Origin: Paracoccaceae bacterium
Lineage (GTDB): Bacteria > Pseudomonadota > Alphaproteobacteria > Rhodobacterales > Rhodobacteraceae
NCBI GenBank assembly: GCA_027492585.1
Contig: JAPUEK010000022.1
Span: forward strand, 1-64,000
DNA: 64,000 nt
Reading direction: 5' to 3'
Below the pieces are notes generated by a model. The model was given only the letters and a program-made list of their open reading frames with translations, was not told where the DNA came from and did no database searches. This document shows, piece after piece, positions 37,775 through 46,903 of the stretch; positions within the stretch are counted from its first letter, which is position 1; each line of letters starts with the position of its first letter. The translations under genes and the position numbers were made by a program.

Positions 37775-38645
37775 CGGCAAGGCTTTCGCGGCAAAGGTCC
37801 GCGCGCAGGTCGCGGCCCATGTGGCGCGGCTGCGCGAAGAGCAGGGGCTGACCCCCGGTCTCGCGGTGGTGCTGGTCGGCGAAGATCCGGCGAGCCAGGT
37901 CTATGTCCGCAACAAGCACGCCTCGACCATCGAAGTCGGAATGGCCTCTTTCGAACATCGCCTGCCGGCGGAGACCTCCGAGGCCGATCTGCTCGCACTG
38001 GTGAAAAGCCTGAACGCCGATCCGAAAGTTCACGGGATTCTCGTGCAGTTGCCGCTGCCTTCTCATCTGAACTCCGAGCTGATCATCAACTCCATCGACC
38101 CGGCGAAGGATGTGGACGGCTTTCACATTTCCAACGTCGGCCTTCTCGGGACCGGGCAGAAGTCCATGGTCCCCTGCACGCCGCTCGGCTGTCTGATGAT
38201 GCTGCGCGATCATCACGGCAAGCTGGCCGGCCTGAACGCGGTTGTGGTCGGACGGAGCAATATCGTCGGCAAGCCGATGGCGCAGCTTCTGCTGGGCGAT
38301 AGCTGCACGGTGACGATTGCCCACAGCCGCACCAAGGATCTGGCCGAGGTCTGCCGGCGCGCCGATATCCTCGTGGCCGCCGTCGGCCGCCCGGAGATGA
38401 TCACCGGAGAGATGGTCAAACCGGGCGCCACGGTGATCGACGTTGGCATCAACCGGATCGAGCGCGACGGCAAGGCGAAGCTCGTGGGCGATGTCCATTA
38501 CGCTTCCGCTGCCGAAGTGGCCGGCGCGATCACCCCGGTTCCGGGTGGGGTGGGGCCGATGACGATCGCCTGCCTGCTGGCCAATACGCTGACCGCCTGC
38601 TGCCGCGCGAATGGTCTGGCAGAGCCGGAAGGGCTTACGGCCTGA
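37755..38645 (+). CDS. folD: Bifunctional methylene-THF dehydrogenase/cyclohydrolase
   Basis: The 296-residue NADP-dependent enzyme oxidises 5,10-methylene-THF and hydrolyses the methenyl product. The substrate motif has Tyr50 and catalytic Lys54 ([12 protein letters not shown]). GILVQLPLP and the nucleotide-binding [11 protein letters not shown] follow, and the C-terminal [10 protein letters not shown] is present. It is probably co-transcribed with fhs and the chorismate mutase gene. Confidence 0.97.
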   Translation: MTAVVIDGKAFAAKVRAQVAAHVARLREEQGLTPGLAVVLVGEDPASQVYVRNKHASTIEVGMASFEHRLPAETSEADLLALVKSLNADPKVHGILVQLPLPSHLNSELIINSIDPAKDVDGFHISNVGLLGTGQKSMVPCTPLGCLMMLRDHHGKLAGLNAVVVGRSNIVGKPMAQLLLGDSCTVTIAHSRTKDLAEVCRRADILVAAVGRPEMITGEMVKPGATVIDVGINRIERDGKAKLVGDVHYASAAEVAGAITPVPGGVGPMTIACLLANTLTACCRANGLAEPEGLTA

Positions 38646-38739
38646 CCGGCAAAGCTTCTGCCCGCACGATCAGAACGATTGAATATTGCCGGTTTTTCCG
38701 ATAGATACTTGTCTCAGGGTGGGTAGGTATTGTGGTGGA

Positions 38740-39546
38740 ATGCGGGCGTTTGTCGCTGAGTTGATCGCAGATTTCAGATCTGGTTTTCCTGTTCTTGTCT
38801 GGTTTTCCCTGTCGATCCCGGTTGCGATCATGGGGCCGTTTGGAACCTATGGTCTCTTTGACTTCGGGCATCGTTTCGCTTTCTGGCTGGTGCTGCTCGG
38901 CCTCGGGATGGTCATGGGCTCGGTTGCGCGGGCCTTTGTCTACGAAACCCTTTCAATGCGGGATTTCCGGCGGGGATCGTTTCTGATCACCTTTCTGATG
39001 TGTGTGGTCTTCTGTCCGCCGCTACATGTCGTGCTGAAATGGATGTTTGCTGACAGCGGCCTGCCCATTCCCGGCCTTGGTGAAATCATGCTGCTGACCG
39101 CGAGCCTGTCGCTGGGGATCTGTTCGCTGCGGATCTCGATTGATTCGAAACCTGAGCCTGTCCTGCCTGCAGCGATGGAAAGCGCGCCACCGTTGCCCGA
39201 ACTGGCGCCGCCACGTCTGTTGCAACGGCTGGAGCCCTGCCTTCATGGGCGGCTCTGGTCGATCAGCGTGCGGGATCACTACGTCGATATCCGCACCGAG
39301 AAGGGCAAGGTCAGCCTGCTGATGCGCTTCAGCGATGCCATGTCGGAGGCGGAACCGGAACCCGGCGCGCAGGTGCATCGGTCGCATTGGGTGGCCTGGG
39401 AGGCGGTGGAGAAGGTGGAGCGGGACGGCGCGAAGATGCGCCTTTGGCTCAGATCCGGGGAAGCGGTGCCGGTCAGCCGCAATCATCGCGGCAAGGTCGA
39501 TGAACGCTGGCCCGAGGGCGAGGTCAGCCCCTTGGCATCGGAATGA
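38740..39546 (+). CDS. Membrane-bound LytTR-type DNA-binding regulator
   Basis: About 268 residues: four hydrophobic segments in the first 130 (for example VLVWFSLSIPVAIM, FWLVLLGLGMVMG and FLMCVVFCPPLHVVL), a short linker, then a LytTR domain (about 165-255). The LytTR part includes WSISVRDHYVDIRTEKG, LLMRFSDAM, VHRSHWVAW and EAVPVSRNHRG. LytTR domains bind DNA in many virulence and quorum regulators; the membrane part would sense the signal. The upstream 94 bases are unusually AT-rich. The 3' end overlaps pdeM by 23 bases. Confidence 0.87.
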   Translation: MRAFVAELIADFRSGFPVLVWFSLSIPVAIMGPFGTYGLFDFGHRFAFWLVLLGLGMVMGSVARAFVYETLSMRDFRRGSFLITFLMCVVFCPPLHVVLKWMFADSGLPIPGLGEIMLLTASLSLGICSLRISIDSKPEPVLPAAMESAPPLPELAPPRLLQRLEPCLHGRLWSISVRDHYVDIRTEKGKVSLLMRFSDAMSEAEPEPGAQVHRSHWVAWEAVEKVERDGAKMRLWLRSGEAVPVSRNHRGKVDERWPEGEVSPLASE

Positions 39547-40168
39547 CCCGGCAGTGCGCGCCGCAGAGAACGGCGCGGGCATCGGGCTGCATGAGCCGGA
39601 CAAGGGCCGGATCGCTGGCTGCAAGGCCGCCGGTGTAAGCGCCGAACGCGGGCAGGATCACCCGCGCGCCGTCGATCAGAAAGCAGCGGTGGCTGCGGCC
39701 CGCGAGCGTGGCTTTCGGGTGGTAATGCCCTGATATTTCTGACGCTTCCGCTGTGGCGATGTGCCGGAAGCTGAGCGGGGGAAGCCGCAGCTCCGCCAGA
39801 TGGCTGCCGCCGAGATCCAGCGGGCCGGCATCATGGTTCCCCTCGATCCAGAGCCAGTCGCGCCCTGCCATCAGCCGCAGGAGCCAGAGCCGGTCCGCCT
39901 CGTCCAGACCCTCGGCCGCCGCGAGATCGTCGAAACTGTCGCCGAGGCAGAGGACGCGCCGCGCCGCTGTCGCCTCCAGCTCTGCGGCGAGCCGTTCCAG
40001 AGTGGCCCGCGTCTCGTAGGGTGGCAAAAGGGTGCCGCCACGGCGGGCCAGACGCTCGGACTTTCCGAAATGCAGGTCGGAGACGACGAGGAGGCTTTCG
40101 GCAGGCCAGTGCAGCGCACCGGAGGGGCGGGCGATCAATGCGGCATCGGCGAGGGTGAAGCGGTGCAT
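39524..40168 (-). CDS. pdeM: Ligase-associated DNA damage response phosphoesterase PdeM
   Basis: The 214-residue calcineurin-like metallophosphoesterase has metal motifs VVSDLHFGKS (Asp31, His33), LGDSFDD, EGNHDAG, SGHYHPK and a final GAHCRVIP. PdeM genes normally sit with a DEXH helicase, an ATP-dependent DNA ligase and a beta-lactamase-fold exonuclease. Here only the helicase is adjacent, 67 bases upstream on the same strand. ATG 40168 gives the standard start MHRFTL. Confidence 0.93.
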   Translation of the reverse strand: MHRFTLADAALIARPSGALHWPAESLLVVSDLHFGKSERLARRGGTLLPPYETRATLERLAAELEATAARRVLCLGDSFDDLAAAEGLDEADRLWLLRLMAGRDWLWIEGNHDAGPLDLGGSHLAELRLPPLSFRHIATAEASEISGHYHPKATLAGRSHRCFLIDGARVILPAFGAYTGGLAASDPALVRLMQPDARAVLCGAHCRVIPMPRG

Positions 40169-40235
40169 GGCCGTGATCTGCCGCAAGCGGGCGCGCCCGT
40201 CCAGAGCTTCCGGTCCAGACCCTCCCGTCCGGCCC

Positions 40236-42629
40236 TCACTCCAGACCGGCGGCCCGCAGCAGCGCCCTGGCGGCGGCATCGGCCAGACGCTCCCGCCCCG
40301 CGCCATCGACCGGGACCTTGCCGGGCTCCAGAAAGAGCGGTGCCGCAAGCGGCGTCACGCCGGACAGGCGGATCAGGTCGATTCTGGGGCCGATGCGGGT
40401 GAGCATCTCCTCCACCCGTGCGAAATCGACGAGACCGCGCAAGGCTTCCTCCCGCGTGATGGCCAGCATCAGATGGTCCGGGTCATAGCGGCGCAGTGTG
40501 TCGTAGAGGATATCGGAGGAGAAGGTCGCCTGCCGCCCGGATTTGCGGCGGCCCTGATGGCTGCGCTCGATCAGGCCGGCGATGATGGCGGTGTTGCGGA
40601 AGGTGCGCTTCATCACCGCATTGCCGGAAAGCCAGCCTTCCAGCCCTTCGCGCAGGGTTTCCAGCCGGAAAAGCGGGACGGGATCGGTGACGGGCTCCAG
40701 CCCCCAGATCAGCGTGGCGTAATCGGTGGCAACGAAGCCGAGGGGGGCAAGGCCCTGATCCTCCATCTGTTTCGTCAGCAGCAGGCCGAGCGTCTGCTGC
40801 GCGTTGCGCCCGGCAAAACCGTAGATGCAGAGATGCTCGCGCCCGTCATGGGGAAAGCTTTCGAGCAGAAGGCGGGAGGGTTCTGGCAGGCGCGAGACCT
40901 CGCGTTGCAGGGCCAGCCATTCGGCGGTGTGGCGTGGCAGGTCGGGCCAGCGGTCCTGCTGGAAGATATCGAGAATCCGGTGGGTGAGCAGGGTGGAGGT
41001 GGCGAATTTCGTTCCCGAGAACACCGCCACCTTGGGGTCACGGCCGGGTTGGCGCGTGACTTCCACCGTCATCTCGTTCAGCCCCTCGTAACGGACGACC
41101 TGCCCGCCGATGAGAAAGGTGTCTCCGGGGGTGAGGCCGCTGGCGAAGCTCTCTTCGACCTCCCCGAGGGGCGTGCCGCCCATGCGGCCCTTCAGCCGCA
41201 CCTTCAGCGTTTCGGTGTCGATGATGGTGCCGAGGTTCTGGCGGATCACGGCGGCGCTGCGCGGGTCGCGCAGGTGCCAGAGATCGCCGGTCTGTTTCAG
41301 CCGCTGCCAGCGGTCATAGGCGCGCAGGGCATAGCCGCCGGTCGCCACGAAATCGAGGCAGGCGTCGAAGTCGGGCCGGGTCAGCGCGGAATAGGGGCCG
41401 GCGCTGATGACCTCGGCATAGAGGGCGTCGGCGGTGAAGGGGGCGGAGCAGGCGGCGAGCAGGATATGCTGGCAAAGGACATCGCGGGGGCCGGGGCCGC
41501 GGGGCTCTCCGTCGAGGGTGCGGTCGCGGACGGCTTGCAGCGCGGCCTGACATTCCACCACTTCGAAGCGGTTGGCCGGCACCAGCAGGGCCTTCGAGGG
41601 GGCATTGTAGCGGTGGTTGGCGCGGCCGATGCGCTGCACCAGCCGCTTGACGTTCTTCGGCGCGCCGACCTGGATCACGAGGTCCACATCCCCCCAGTCG
41701 ATGCCGAGATCGAGCGAACCTGTGCAGACGATGGCGCGCAGCCGTCCGTCTACCATGGCCGCTTCGGTCCGTTCCCGCTGCACCCGGTCAAGCGAGCCGT
41801 GGTGGATGCCGATGGGCAGGTCTTCGCTGTTCTGGAGCCAGAGGTCGTAGAAGAACAGTTCCGCCTGCGCGCGGGTGTTGTGGAAGATGAGCGTGGTCTT
41901 GTGGCGGCGGATCTCGTCGAGGATCGCGGGGATCGCATACCGGCCGCCGCCACCCGCCCAGGGCGGCGGCATGTCGGTGTCGAGCATGGCGATATCCGGC
42001 TCCGGCCCCGGATCGGCGATGAGGATTTCGGTGCCGGGGGCGAGATAGTCGGCGAGGGCGGTCGGGTCCTCCACCGTGGCCGAAAGGCCGATGCGGCGCA
42101 GGCCGGGCGCGAGGGTTTCGAGCCGCGCAAGCAGCAGCATGAGCTGATCGCCGCGCTTGCTTTCGGCGAGGGCGTGGAGTTCGTCCACCACAACCCGTTG
42201 CAGGGAGTGGAAAATCCGGGGCGCGTCTTCGTAGGAGAGGAGCAGCGCCAGGCTTTCCGGCGTGGTCAGCAGGATATGCGGCGGGTCGGCCCGCTGGCGG
42301 CGGCGTTGGGTGTAGGTCGTGTCGCCGGTGCGGTCCTCCACCCGGATCGGCAGGGCGGCGCCCTCGATCGGCTGCCGCAGGTTGCGGCGGATATCGGCGG
42401 TGAGCGCCTTCAGGGGCGAGATGTAGAGGGTGTGGAGGCCTTCATGCGGGCCATCCGCCAGTTCTGCGAGGGAGGGGAGGAAGCCGGCAAGGGTCTTGCC
42501 GCCGCCCGTGGGGGCGATGAGAAGGGTGGAGCGCGCGCCGGCCCGGTCGAGCATCTGCACCTGATGGGGATGCAGCGCCCAGCCTTTCGCAGCGAACCAG
42601 GTGGCAAGGGGGGCGGGCAGGAGGCTCAT
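40236..42629 (-). CDS. Ligase-associated DNA damage response DEXH-box helicase (Lhr family)
   Basis: The 797-residue superfamily 2 helicase has Walker A PTGGGKT (40-46), DELH (149-152), motif III LSATVED, motif VI QRIGRANHR and the Lhr-type winged-helix and core C-terminal domains. It resembles the helicase of the four-gene DNA end-repair system with Lig, exonuclease and PdeM. ATG 42629 follows GGGCAGGAGG-like sequence on the minus strand. Upstream is a 568-base gap without the expected ligase. Confidence 0.93.
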   Translation of the reverse strand: MSLLPAPLATWFAAKGWALHPHQVQMLDRAGARSTLLIAPTGGGKTLAGFLPSLAELADGPHEGLHTLYISPLKALTADIRRNLRQPIEGAALPIRVEDRTGDTTYTQRRRQRADPPHILLTTPESLALLLSYEDAPRIFHSLQRVVVDELHALAESKRGDQLMLLLARLETLAPGLRRIGLSATVEDPTALADYLAPGTEILIADPGPEPDIAMLDTDMPPPWAGGGGRYAIPAILDEIRRHKTTLIFHNTRAQAELFFYDLWLQNSEDLPIGIHHGSLDRVQRERTEAAMVDGRLRAIVCTGSLDLGIDWGDVDLVIQVGAPKNVKRLVQRIGRANHRYNAPSKALLVPANRFEVVECQAALQAVRDRTLDGEPRGPGPRDVLCQHILLAACSAPFTADALYAEVISAGPYSALTRPDFDACLDFVATGGYALRAYDRWQRLKQTGDLWHLRDPRSAAVIRQNLGTIIDTETLKVRLKGRMGGTPLGEVEESFASGLTPGDTFLIGGQVVRYEGLNEMTVEVTRQPGRDPKVAVFSGTKFATSTLLTHRILDIFQQDRWPDLPRHTAEWLALQREVSRLPEPSRLLLESFPHDGREHLCIYGFAGRNAQQTLGLLLTKQMEDQGLAPLGFVATDYATLIWGLEPVTDPVPLFRLETLREGLEGWLSGNAVMKRTFRNTAIIAGLIERSHQGRRKSGRQATFSSDILYDTLRRYDPDHLMLAITREEALRGLVDFARVEEMLTRIGPRIDLIRLSGVTPLAAPLFLEPGKVPVDGAGRERLADAAARALLRAAGLE

Positions 42630-43197
42630 CCCGGCAAGATAGGGGTTCGAGGGGCGGAGGGAAGGGGGATCGGCAGGGAGGACGCCTTTGTGCGAAGGGC
42701 GCGGGTGGATTGCTGAGGGTGCTTCGCGCCGCCTTCGGATGGGAGGGGGGGCAGGTGATCGCCTTTGTTTCAAAGGGGGCAGGATGGCGTGTGGTTTGCG
42801 GTGCTACTTCTCTCTCCCACGAGGGGGAGAGGGGGGCGAGGATGGTGGGGGGAGGGGGCGTCCGTTGCGACGGTTGTGCGGGCTGGGGGCAGGTGAGATT
42901 GCTTGCGCGTGGTGGTCCCCCTCCCCTCCCTCTGCCCACGAGGGGGCGGGGATGGCTCAGGGGGCGCAGTCGTCGGGCGGTGCGACCTGCTCTGGCCCCG
43001 GAGGGGTTTTGCACCCCTCCGGACCTCCCCGCAGGATATTTGAGAAGAGAAGAAGGGGCAGGGTGCCAGTCGGCACTCCCGCGGCCCGGTTTGCAGGAGG
43101 ACCGGCTCCGGGGACTTGGCTCCACCCGGCGCCGATCCCGCCTTCTCCTGTCGCGTTCAGGCTTGCGGGGGGCCGCGGCGCAGCCTAAGCGGGAGGC
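42630..43197. other. 568-base non-coding gap with palindromes and a dispersed repeat
   Basis: No convincing gene is seen: the open frames have poor composition and no ribosome site. It holds two related motifs, CTCTCCCACGAGGGGGAGAG (42813-42832) and CTCTGCCCACGAGGGGGCGG (42930-42949), plus copy 4 of the GGATATTT repeat. It separates the divergent helicase and phosphoesterase genes. Confidence 0.6.
42998..43056 (+). repeat. Dispersed GGATATTT repeat, copy 4, with a CCGGAGGGG hairpin
   Basis: A hairpin CCGGAGGGG...CCCCTCCGG (42998-43022) is followed by ACCTCCCCGCAGGATATTTG and AGAAGAGAAGAAGG. The first 44 bases are identical to the copy starting at 62536. Confidence 0.8.
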
Positions 43198-44010
43198 ATG
43201 AAACTGCTTTTCCTTGGGGATGTAATGGGGCGCGCCGGGCGTGCTGCCATTTCCGAACGGCTTCCCGGCCTGCGGGCCGCATGGGGGCTCGATTTCGTCG
43301 TGGTCAATGGCGAGAATGCCAGCCAGGGCGCGGGGCTTACCGCCGAACATGCGCGGGTGATCCTGCAGGCCGGGGCGGATTGCGTGACGCTCGGCGATCA
43401 TGCCTTCGACCAGAAGGACATGCTGCAATTCATCGAGAACGAGCCGCGCATCCTGCGGCCGCTCAACTTCTCCAAGGTGGCGCCGGGCAAGGGCGCGCGG
43501 GTCTTCGAGGCGACGCAGGGGCGCAAGGTGCTGGTGGCGCAGGTGCTCGGCCAGGTCTTCATGAAGCGGCCTTTCGACGATCCTTTCTCGGCGGTGGAGG
43601 GGGTGCTGAAGACCCACAGGCTTGGCGCGGCGGTGCAGGCGGCGATCCTCGATGTCCATGCCGAGGCGACCTCGGAGAAGATGGCGCTCGGCCATTGGTG
43701 CGACGGGCAGGCGAGCCTTGTCGTCGGCACCCATACCCATGTGCCGACCGCCGATGCGATGATCCTGCCCGGCGGGACGGCCTATCTGACCGATGCCGGC
43801 ATGTGCGGCGACTATAATTCCGTGATCGGCATGGAGAAGATGGAGCCCCTGCGCCGCTTCATCACCGGCATGTCGGGCGGGCGGTTCGAGCCGGCCTCGG
43901 GCGAGGCGACGCTTTCGGGGGTTTATGTCGAGACCGATGACCGCACGGGGCGCGCGACGCGGGTGGTCAAGGTGCGGGTCGGCGGGCGGCTTCAGGAAAG
44001 CGTTCCGTGA
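43198..44010 (+). CDS. YmdB/TIGR00282-type metallophosphoesterase
   Basis: The 270-residue cytoplasmic protein has metal-binding motifs LLFLGDVMGRAGR (Asp8), VVNGENASQG, TLGDHAFDQK, VDVHAEATSEK-like DVHAEATSEK, VGTHTHVPTAD and GMCGDYNSVIG. Bacillus YmdB hydrolyses cyclic AMPs/cNMPs and affects development; the role in alphaproteobacteria is unclear. The stop overlaps the GTG start of the transporter gene. Confidence 0.92.
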   Translation: MKLLFLGDVMGRAGRAAISERLPGLRAAWGLDFVVVNGENASQGAGLTAEHARVILQAGADCVTLGDHAFDQKDMLQFIENEPRILRPLNFSKVAPGKGARVFEATQGRKVLVAQVLGQVFMKRPFDDPFSAVEGVLKTHRLGAAVQAAILDVHAEATSEKMALGHWCDGQASLVVGTHTHVPTADAMILPGGTAYLTDAGMCGDYNSVIGMEKMEPLRRFITGMSGGRFEPASGEATLSGVYVETDDRTGRATRVVKVRVGGRLQESVP

Positions 44011-44915
44011 GCGGAGCGGTTGCGGTCTCCGGCAGCGGGCGGTGGCTCTATCCGCTGGTGCTGCTTGGCACGGGGATCGGCTGGGGGATGACCCAGCCGC
44101 TCGGCAAGATCGCGGCCTCCACCGGGCATAAGCCGTTCGGGCTGATCTTCTGGCAGACGGCGGTTTGCGTGCTGGTGCTTGGTGTGCTGACCCTCGCCCG
44201 CGGGCGGCGCTTGCAGTTCGAGCGCCGGGCGCTGAGCTTTTATGTCATCGTGGCGGTTCTCGGCACGCTGATCCCGAACTTCACCTTCTATTTCTCCATC
44301 GCGCGGCTGCCCTCGGGGATCATGTCGATCATCATTTCGACGATCCCGATGATGGCCTTTCCGCTGGCGCTGTTTCTGCGGACGGAGCGGTTTTCCTGGC
44401 GGAGGATCGCGGGGCTGGGGCTCGGTCTCGGCGGGGTGCTGATGATCGCTTTGCCGGAGACGAGCCTGCCGGATCGGGCCATGGTGGCCTTCCTGCCGGT
44501 CGCGCTGATCGGACCGATCTGCTATGCGCTTGAAAACACTTATGTCGCGCGGAGCGGGCTGGCCGGGATGGACCCCATTCAGGCGATGTTCGGCACCTCG
44601 GTCGTGGCGCTGATCTTCTGCGCGCCGGTGATGCTGGTGCTGGGCCACTGGTTCCCGATGCCGCTGACGCCGGGCCGGCCGGAATGGGCTCTGATCGGGT
44701 CTTCGGCGCTTCATGCGCTGCTTTATGCGGCCTTCGTCTGGCTGGCTTCGAAGACCGGGGCGGTGTTCGCCTCGCAATCGGCCTATGTGACGACGATTGC
44801 CGGGGTGATCTGGGCGATGGTGCTGCTGGGGGAGCGGTTCTCCATCTGGGTCTGGCTGGCGGCGGGGCTGATGCTGATGGGGCTGGCGCTGGTGCGGCCG
44901 CGTCAGGGGGCCTGA
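44007..44915 (+). CDS. DMT superfamily (EamA) transporter
   Basis: The 302-residue protein has about ten membrane helices in two EamA halves. The first contains GTGIGWGMTQPLGKIA and the second ends with GVIWAMVLLGERFSIWVWLAAGL (cut here to GVIWAMVLLGERFS). The start is GTG 44007, inside the ymdB-like stop, so translation is coupled. Substrate unknown. It is one of three EamA genes in the window. Confidence 0.88.
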   Translation: MSGAVAVSGSGRWLYPLVLLGTGIGWGMTQPLGKIAASTGHKPFGLIFWQTAVCVLVLGVLTLARGRRLQFERRALSFYVIVAVLGTLIPNFTFYFSIARLPSGIMSIIISTIPMMAFPLALFLRTERFSWRRIAGLGLGLGGVLMIALPETSLPDRAMVAFLPVALIGPICYALENTYVARSGLAGMDPIQAMFGTSVVALIFCAPVMLVLGHWFPMPLTPGRPEWALIGSSALHALLYAAFVWLASKTGAVFASQSAYVTTIAGVIWAMVLLGERFSIWVWLAAGLMLMGLALVRPRQGA

Positions 44916-45040
44916 GCGGCGGGCCGCCGGCCGGAACCGGCGGCGGCGCTTCCGGGTGAAAACCCCATGCCAGAGAATAATCTTCCCTTTCCGGCCCCTT
45001 TCACGCTAGGAACCCCGCGAAACCATCGTGGAGCCTGCCG

Positions 45041-46819
45041 ATGATCGGACTTGAGTTGAGCCAGACCACCGAAGCGTTTCTGGCCCTCGCAATCCTGATC
45101 GGCATGTTCGTCCTCTTCATCCGCGAGACCTATCCGGTCGAGGTCGTGGCCATCGCCGGGGCGGCGGTGATGCTGGTGATCGGTATCCTGCCGGTGAAGG
45201 ATGCGATGAGCTCCCTTTCCAATTCGGCGCCCTGGACCATCGCGCTGATGTTCATGCTGATGGGCGGGCTGGTGCGGACCGGGGCGATCGAGATGATCAT
45301 TTCCATCGCCAGCCGCCATGTGGAGACACGGCCGAAGGTGACGATCGTGGCGCTTTTCACCTTCATCGCCGTGGCTTCCGCCTTCATGAACAACACGCCG
45401 CTGGTGGCGGTGATGATCCCGGTCGTCATGCAGATCGCGGTGCGGCTGAAGACGGCGCCGTCGAAAATGATGATCCCGCTCAGCTATATCACGGTGCTTG
45501 GCGGGATGATCACGCTGATCGGCACCTCGACCAACATCCTCGTGGACGGGGTGGTGCAGGGACAGGGGATGGCGGCCTTCTCGATCTTCGAGATCGCGCC
45601 GCTCGGGATCGCGCTGACGGTGGCGGGCGGGCTCTATCTGGCGCTGACCGCGCGGCATCTGCTGCCGGTGCGCCAGTCGATGGGGACGCTGCTGTCGAAC
45701 CGCAGCAAGATGAAGTATTTCACCGAGGTTGCGATCCCGGAGGAGTCGCCGCTGATCGGCCAGCCGGTGCTGGAGGTCGATATCTTCCGGCGTGACGGCG
45801 TGCGGCTGGTGGATGTGCTGCGCGGCGATGCGAGCCTGCGGCGCGATCTTGCGCCGGTGAGGCTGGAGGCGGGGGACCGGGTGGTTGTGCGTACCGAGAT
45901 GACCGAACTTCTCGGCATGAAGGAGCGCAAGGATCTTCACCTCGCCGACAAGCTCTCTTCGGTGCAGACGGAAACGGTGGAGGTGCTGATCTCTCCCGGT
46001 TGCCGGATGGGCGGGCATCGGCTTGGCGATCTGCGGCTGCGGCGGCGCTATGGGGTCTATGTGCTGGCGGCCCACCGGCGGAGCCAAAACATCGGGCGGC
46101 AACTGGACGATCTGGTGGTGCAGGTCGGCGATACGCTGCTTCTGGAAGGCACGATCGAAGACATCCAGCGGCTGGCCAGCGACTTCGACCTTGTGGATGT
46201 GACGCGGCCCACGATCCGCGCCTATCGCCGCAACAAGGCCTGGATCGCCATTCTGGCGCTGGCCGGGGTGGTGGGGCTGTCGGCGGTGGATGTGGCGCCG
46301 ATCCTGGCCCTTGCGGCGGTTGCGGTTGCGGTGATCCTCGTCACCCGCTGCGTGGACCCTGACGAGGCGCTTGAGTTCGTGGACGGGCGGCTGATGGCGA
46401 TGATCTTCGCCATGATCGCCGTGGGGGAGGGGCTGGACCATTCCGGCGCGGTCGGGCTGATCGTGGCGGGGGTGGAGCCGTGGCTGACCTCGCTGTCGCC
46501 CTTCCTTCTCATCCTTTGCGTCTATGTGATCGGCGTGGTGCTGACCGAGTTCCTGTCGAACAATGCCGTTGCGGTGATCTATACGCCGGTGGCCATCGAA
46601 CTGGCCCGCACGCTTGGCTATGACCCGAGGCCCTTTGCGGTGGCGGTGATGTTCTCGGCCACCCTGGCCTTTGCGACGCCCATCGGCTATCAGACCAACA
46701 TGATGGTCTACGGTCCGGGCGGCTACAAATTCTCGGATTACATGAAGGTGGGGATTCCGCTGAACATCCTGACCTGCCTCCTGGCCTCGCTGTTGATCCC
46801 GCTGATCTGGCCGTTGTGA
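45041..46819 (+). CDS. SLC13-type anion permease with two RCK_C domains
   Basis: The 592-residue inner-membrane transporter has a first half with TM helices and the SLC13/CitT motif FMNNTPLVAVMIP, two soluble regulator-of-K-conductance C-terminal domains in the middle (about residues 215-390), and a second half with EFLSNNAVAVIYTPVA and FATPIGYQTNMMVYGPGGY. This layout is that of sulfate/organic-anion permeases such as SLT/SAC1-like proteins. The substrate is probably a divalent anion. Confidence 0.9.
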   Translation: MIGLELSQTTEAFLALAILIGMFVLFIRETYPVEVVAIAGAAVMLVIGILPVKDAMSSLSNSAPWTIALMFMLMGGLVRTGAIEMIISIASRHVETRPKVTIVALFTFIAVASAFMNNTPLVAVMIPVVMQIAVRLKTAPSKMMIPLSYITVLGGMITLIGTSTNILVDGVVQGQGMAAFSIFEIAPLGIALTVAGGLYLALTARHLLPVRQSMGTLLSNRSKMKYFTEVAIPEESPLIGQPVLEVDIFRRDGVRLVDVLRGDASLRRDLAPVRLEAGDRVVVRTEMTELLGMKERKDLHLADKLSSVQTETVEVLISPGCRMGGHRLGDLRLRRRYGVYVLAAHRRSQNIGRQLDDLVVQVGDTLLLEGTIEDIQRLASDFDLVDVTRPTIRAYRRNKAWIAILALAGVVGLSAVDVAPILALAAVAVAVILVTRCVDPDEALEFVDGRLMAMIFAMIAVGEGLDHSGAVGLIVAGVEPWLTSLSPFLLILCVYVIGVVLTEFLSNNAVAVIYTPVAIELARTLGYDPRPFAVAVMFSATLAFATPIGYQTNMMVYGPGGYKFSDYMKVGIPLNILTCLLASLLIPLIWPL

Positions 46820-46903
46820 CCGCAGAAGGCGGCCGGGGTTGCGGCCCCCCCTGTCGCTGGTGTATGCGACCCCATCACCCAGACAGGGATCGGAGTAGGG
46901 GTC

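Noticed and set aside
42688-43188. 166-codon frame in the helicase/phosphoesterase gap
   Set aside because: Gly/Arg/Pro-rich translation without a ribosome site, running through palindromes and a dispersed repeat.
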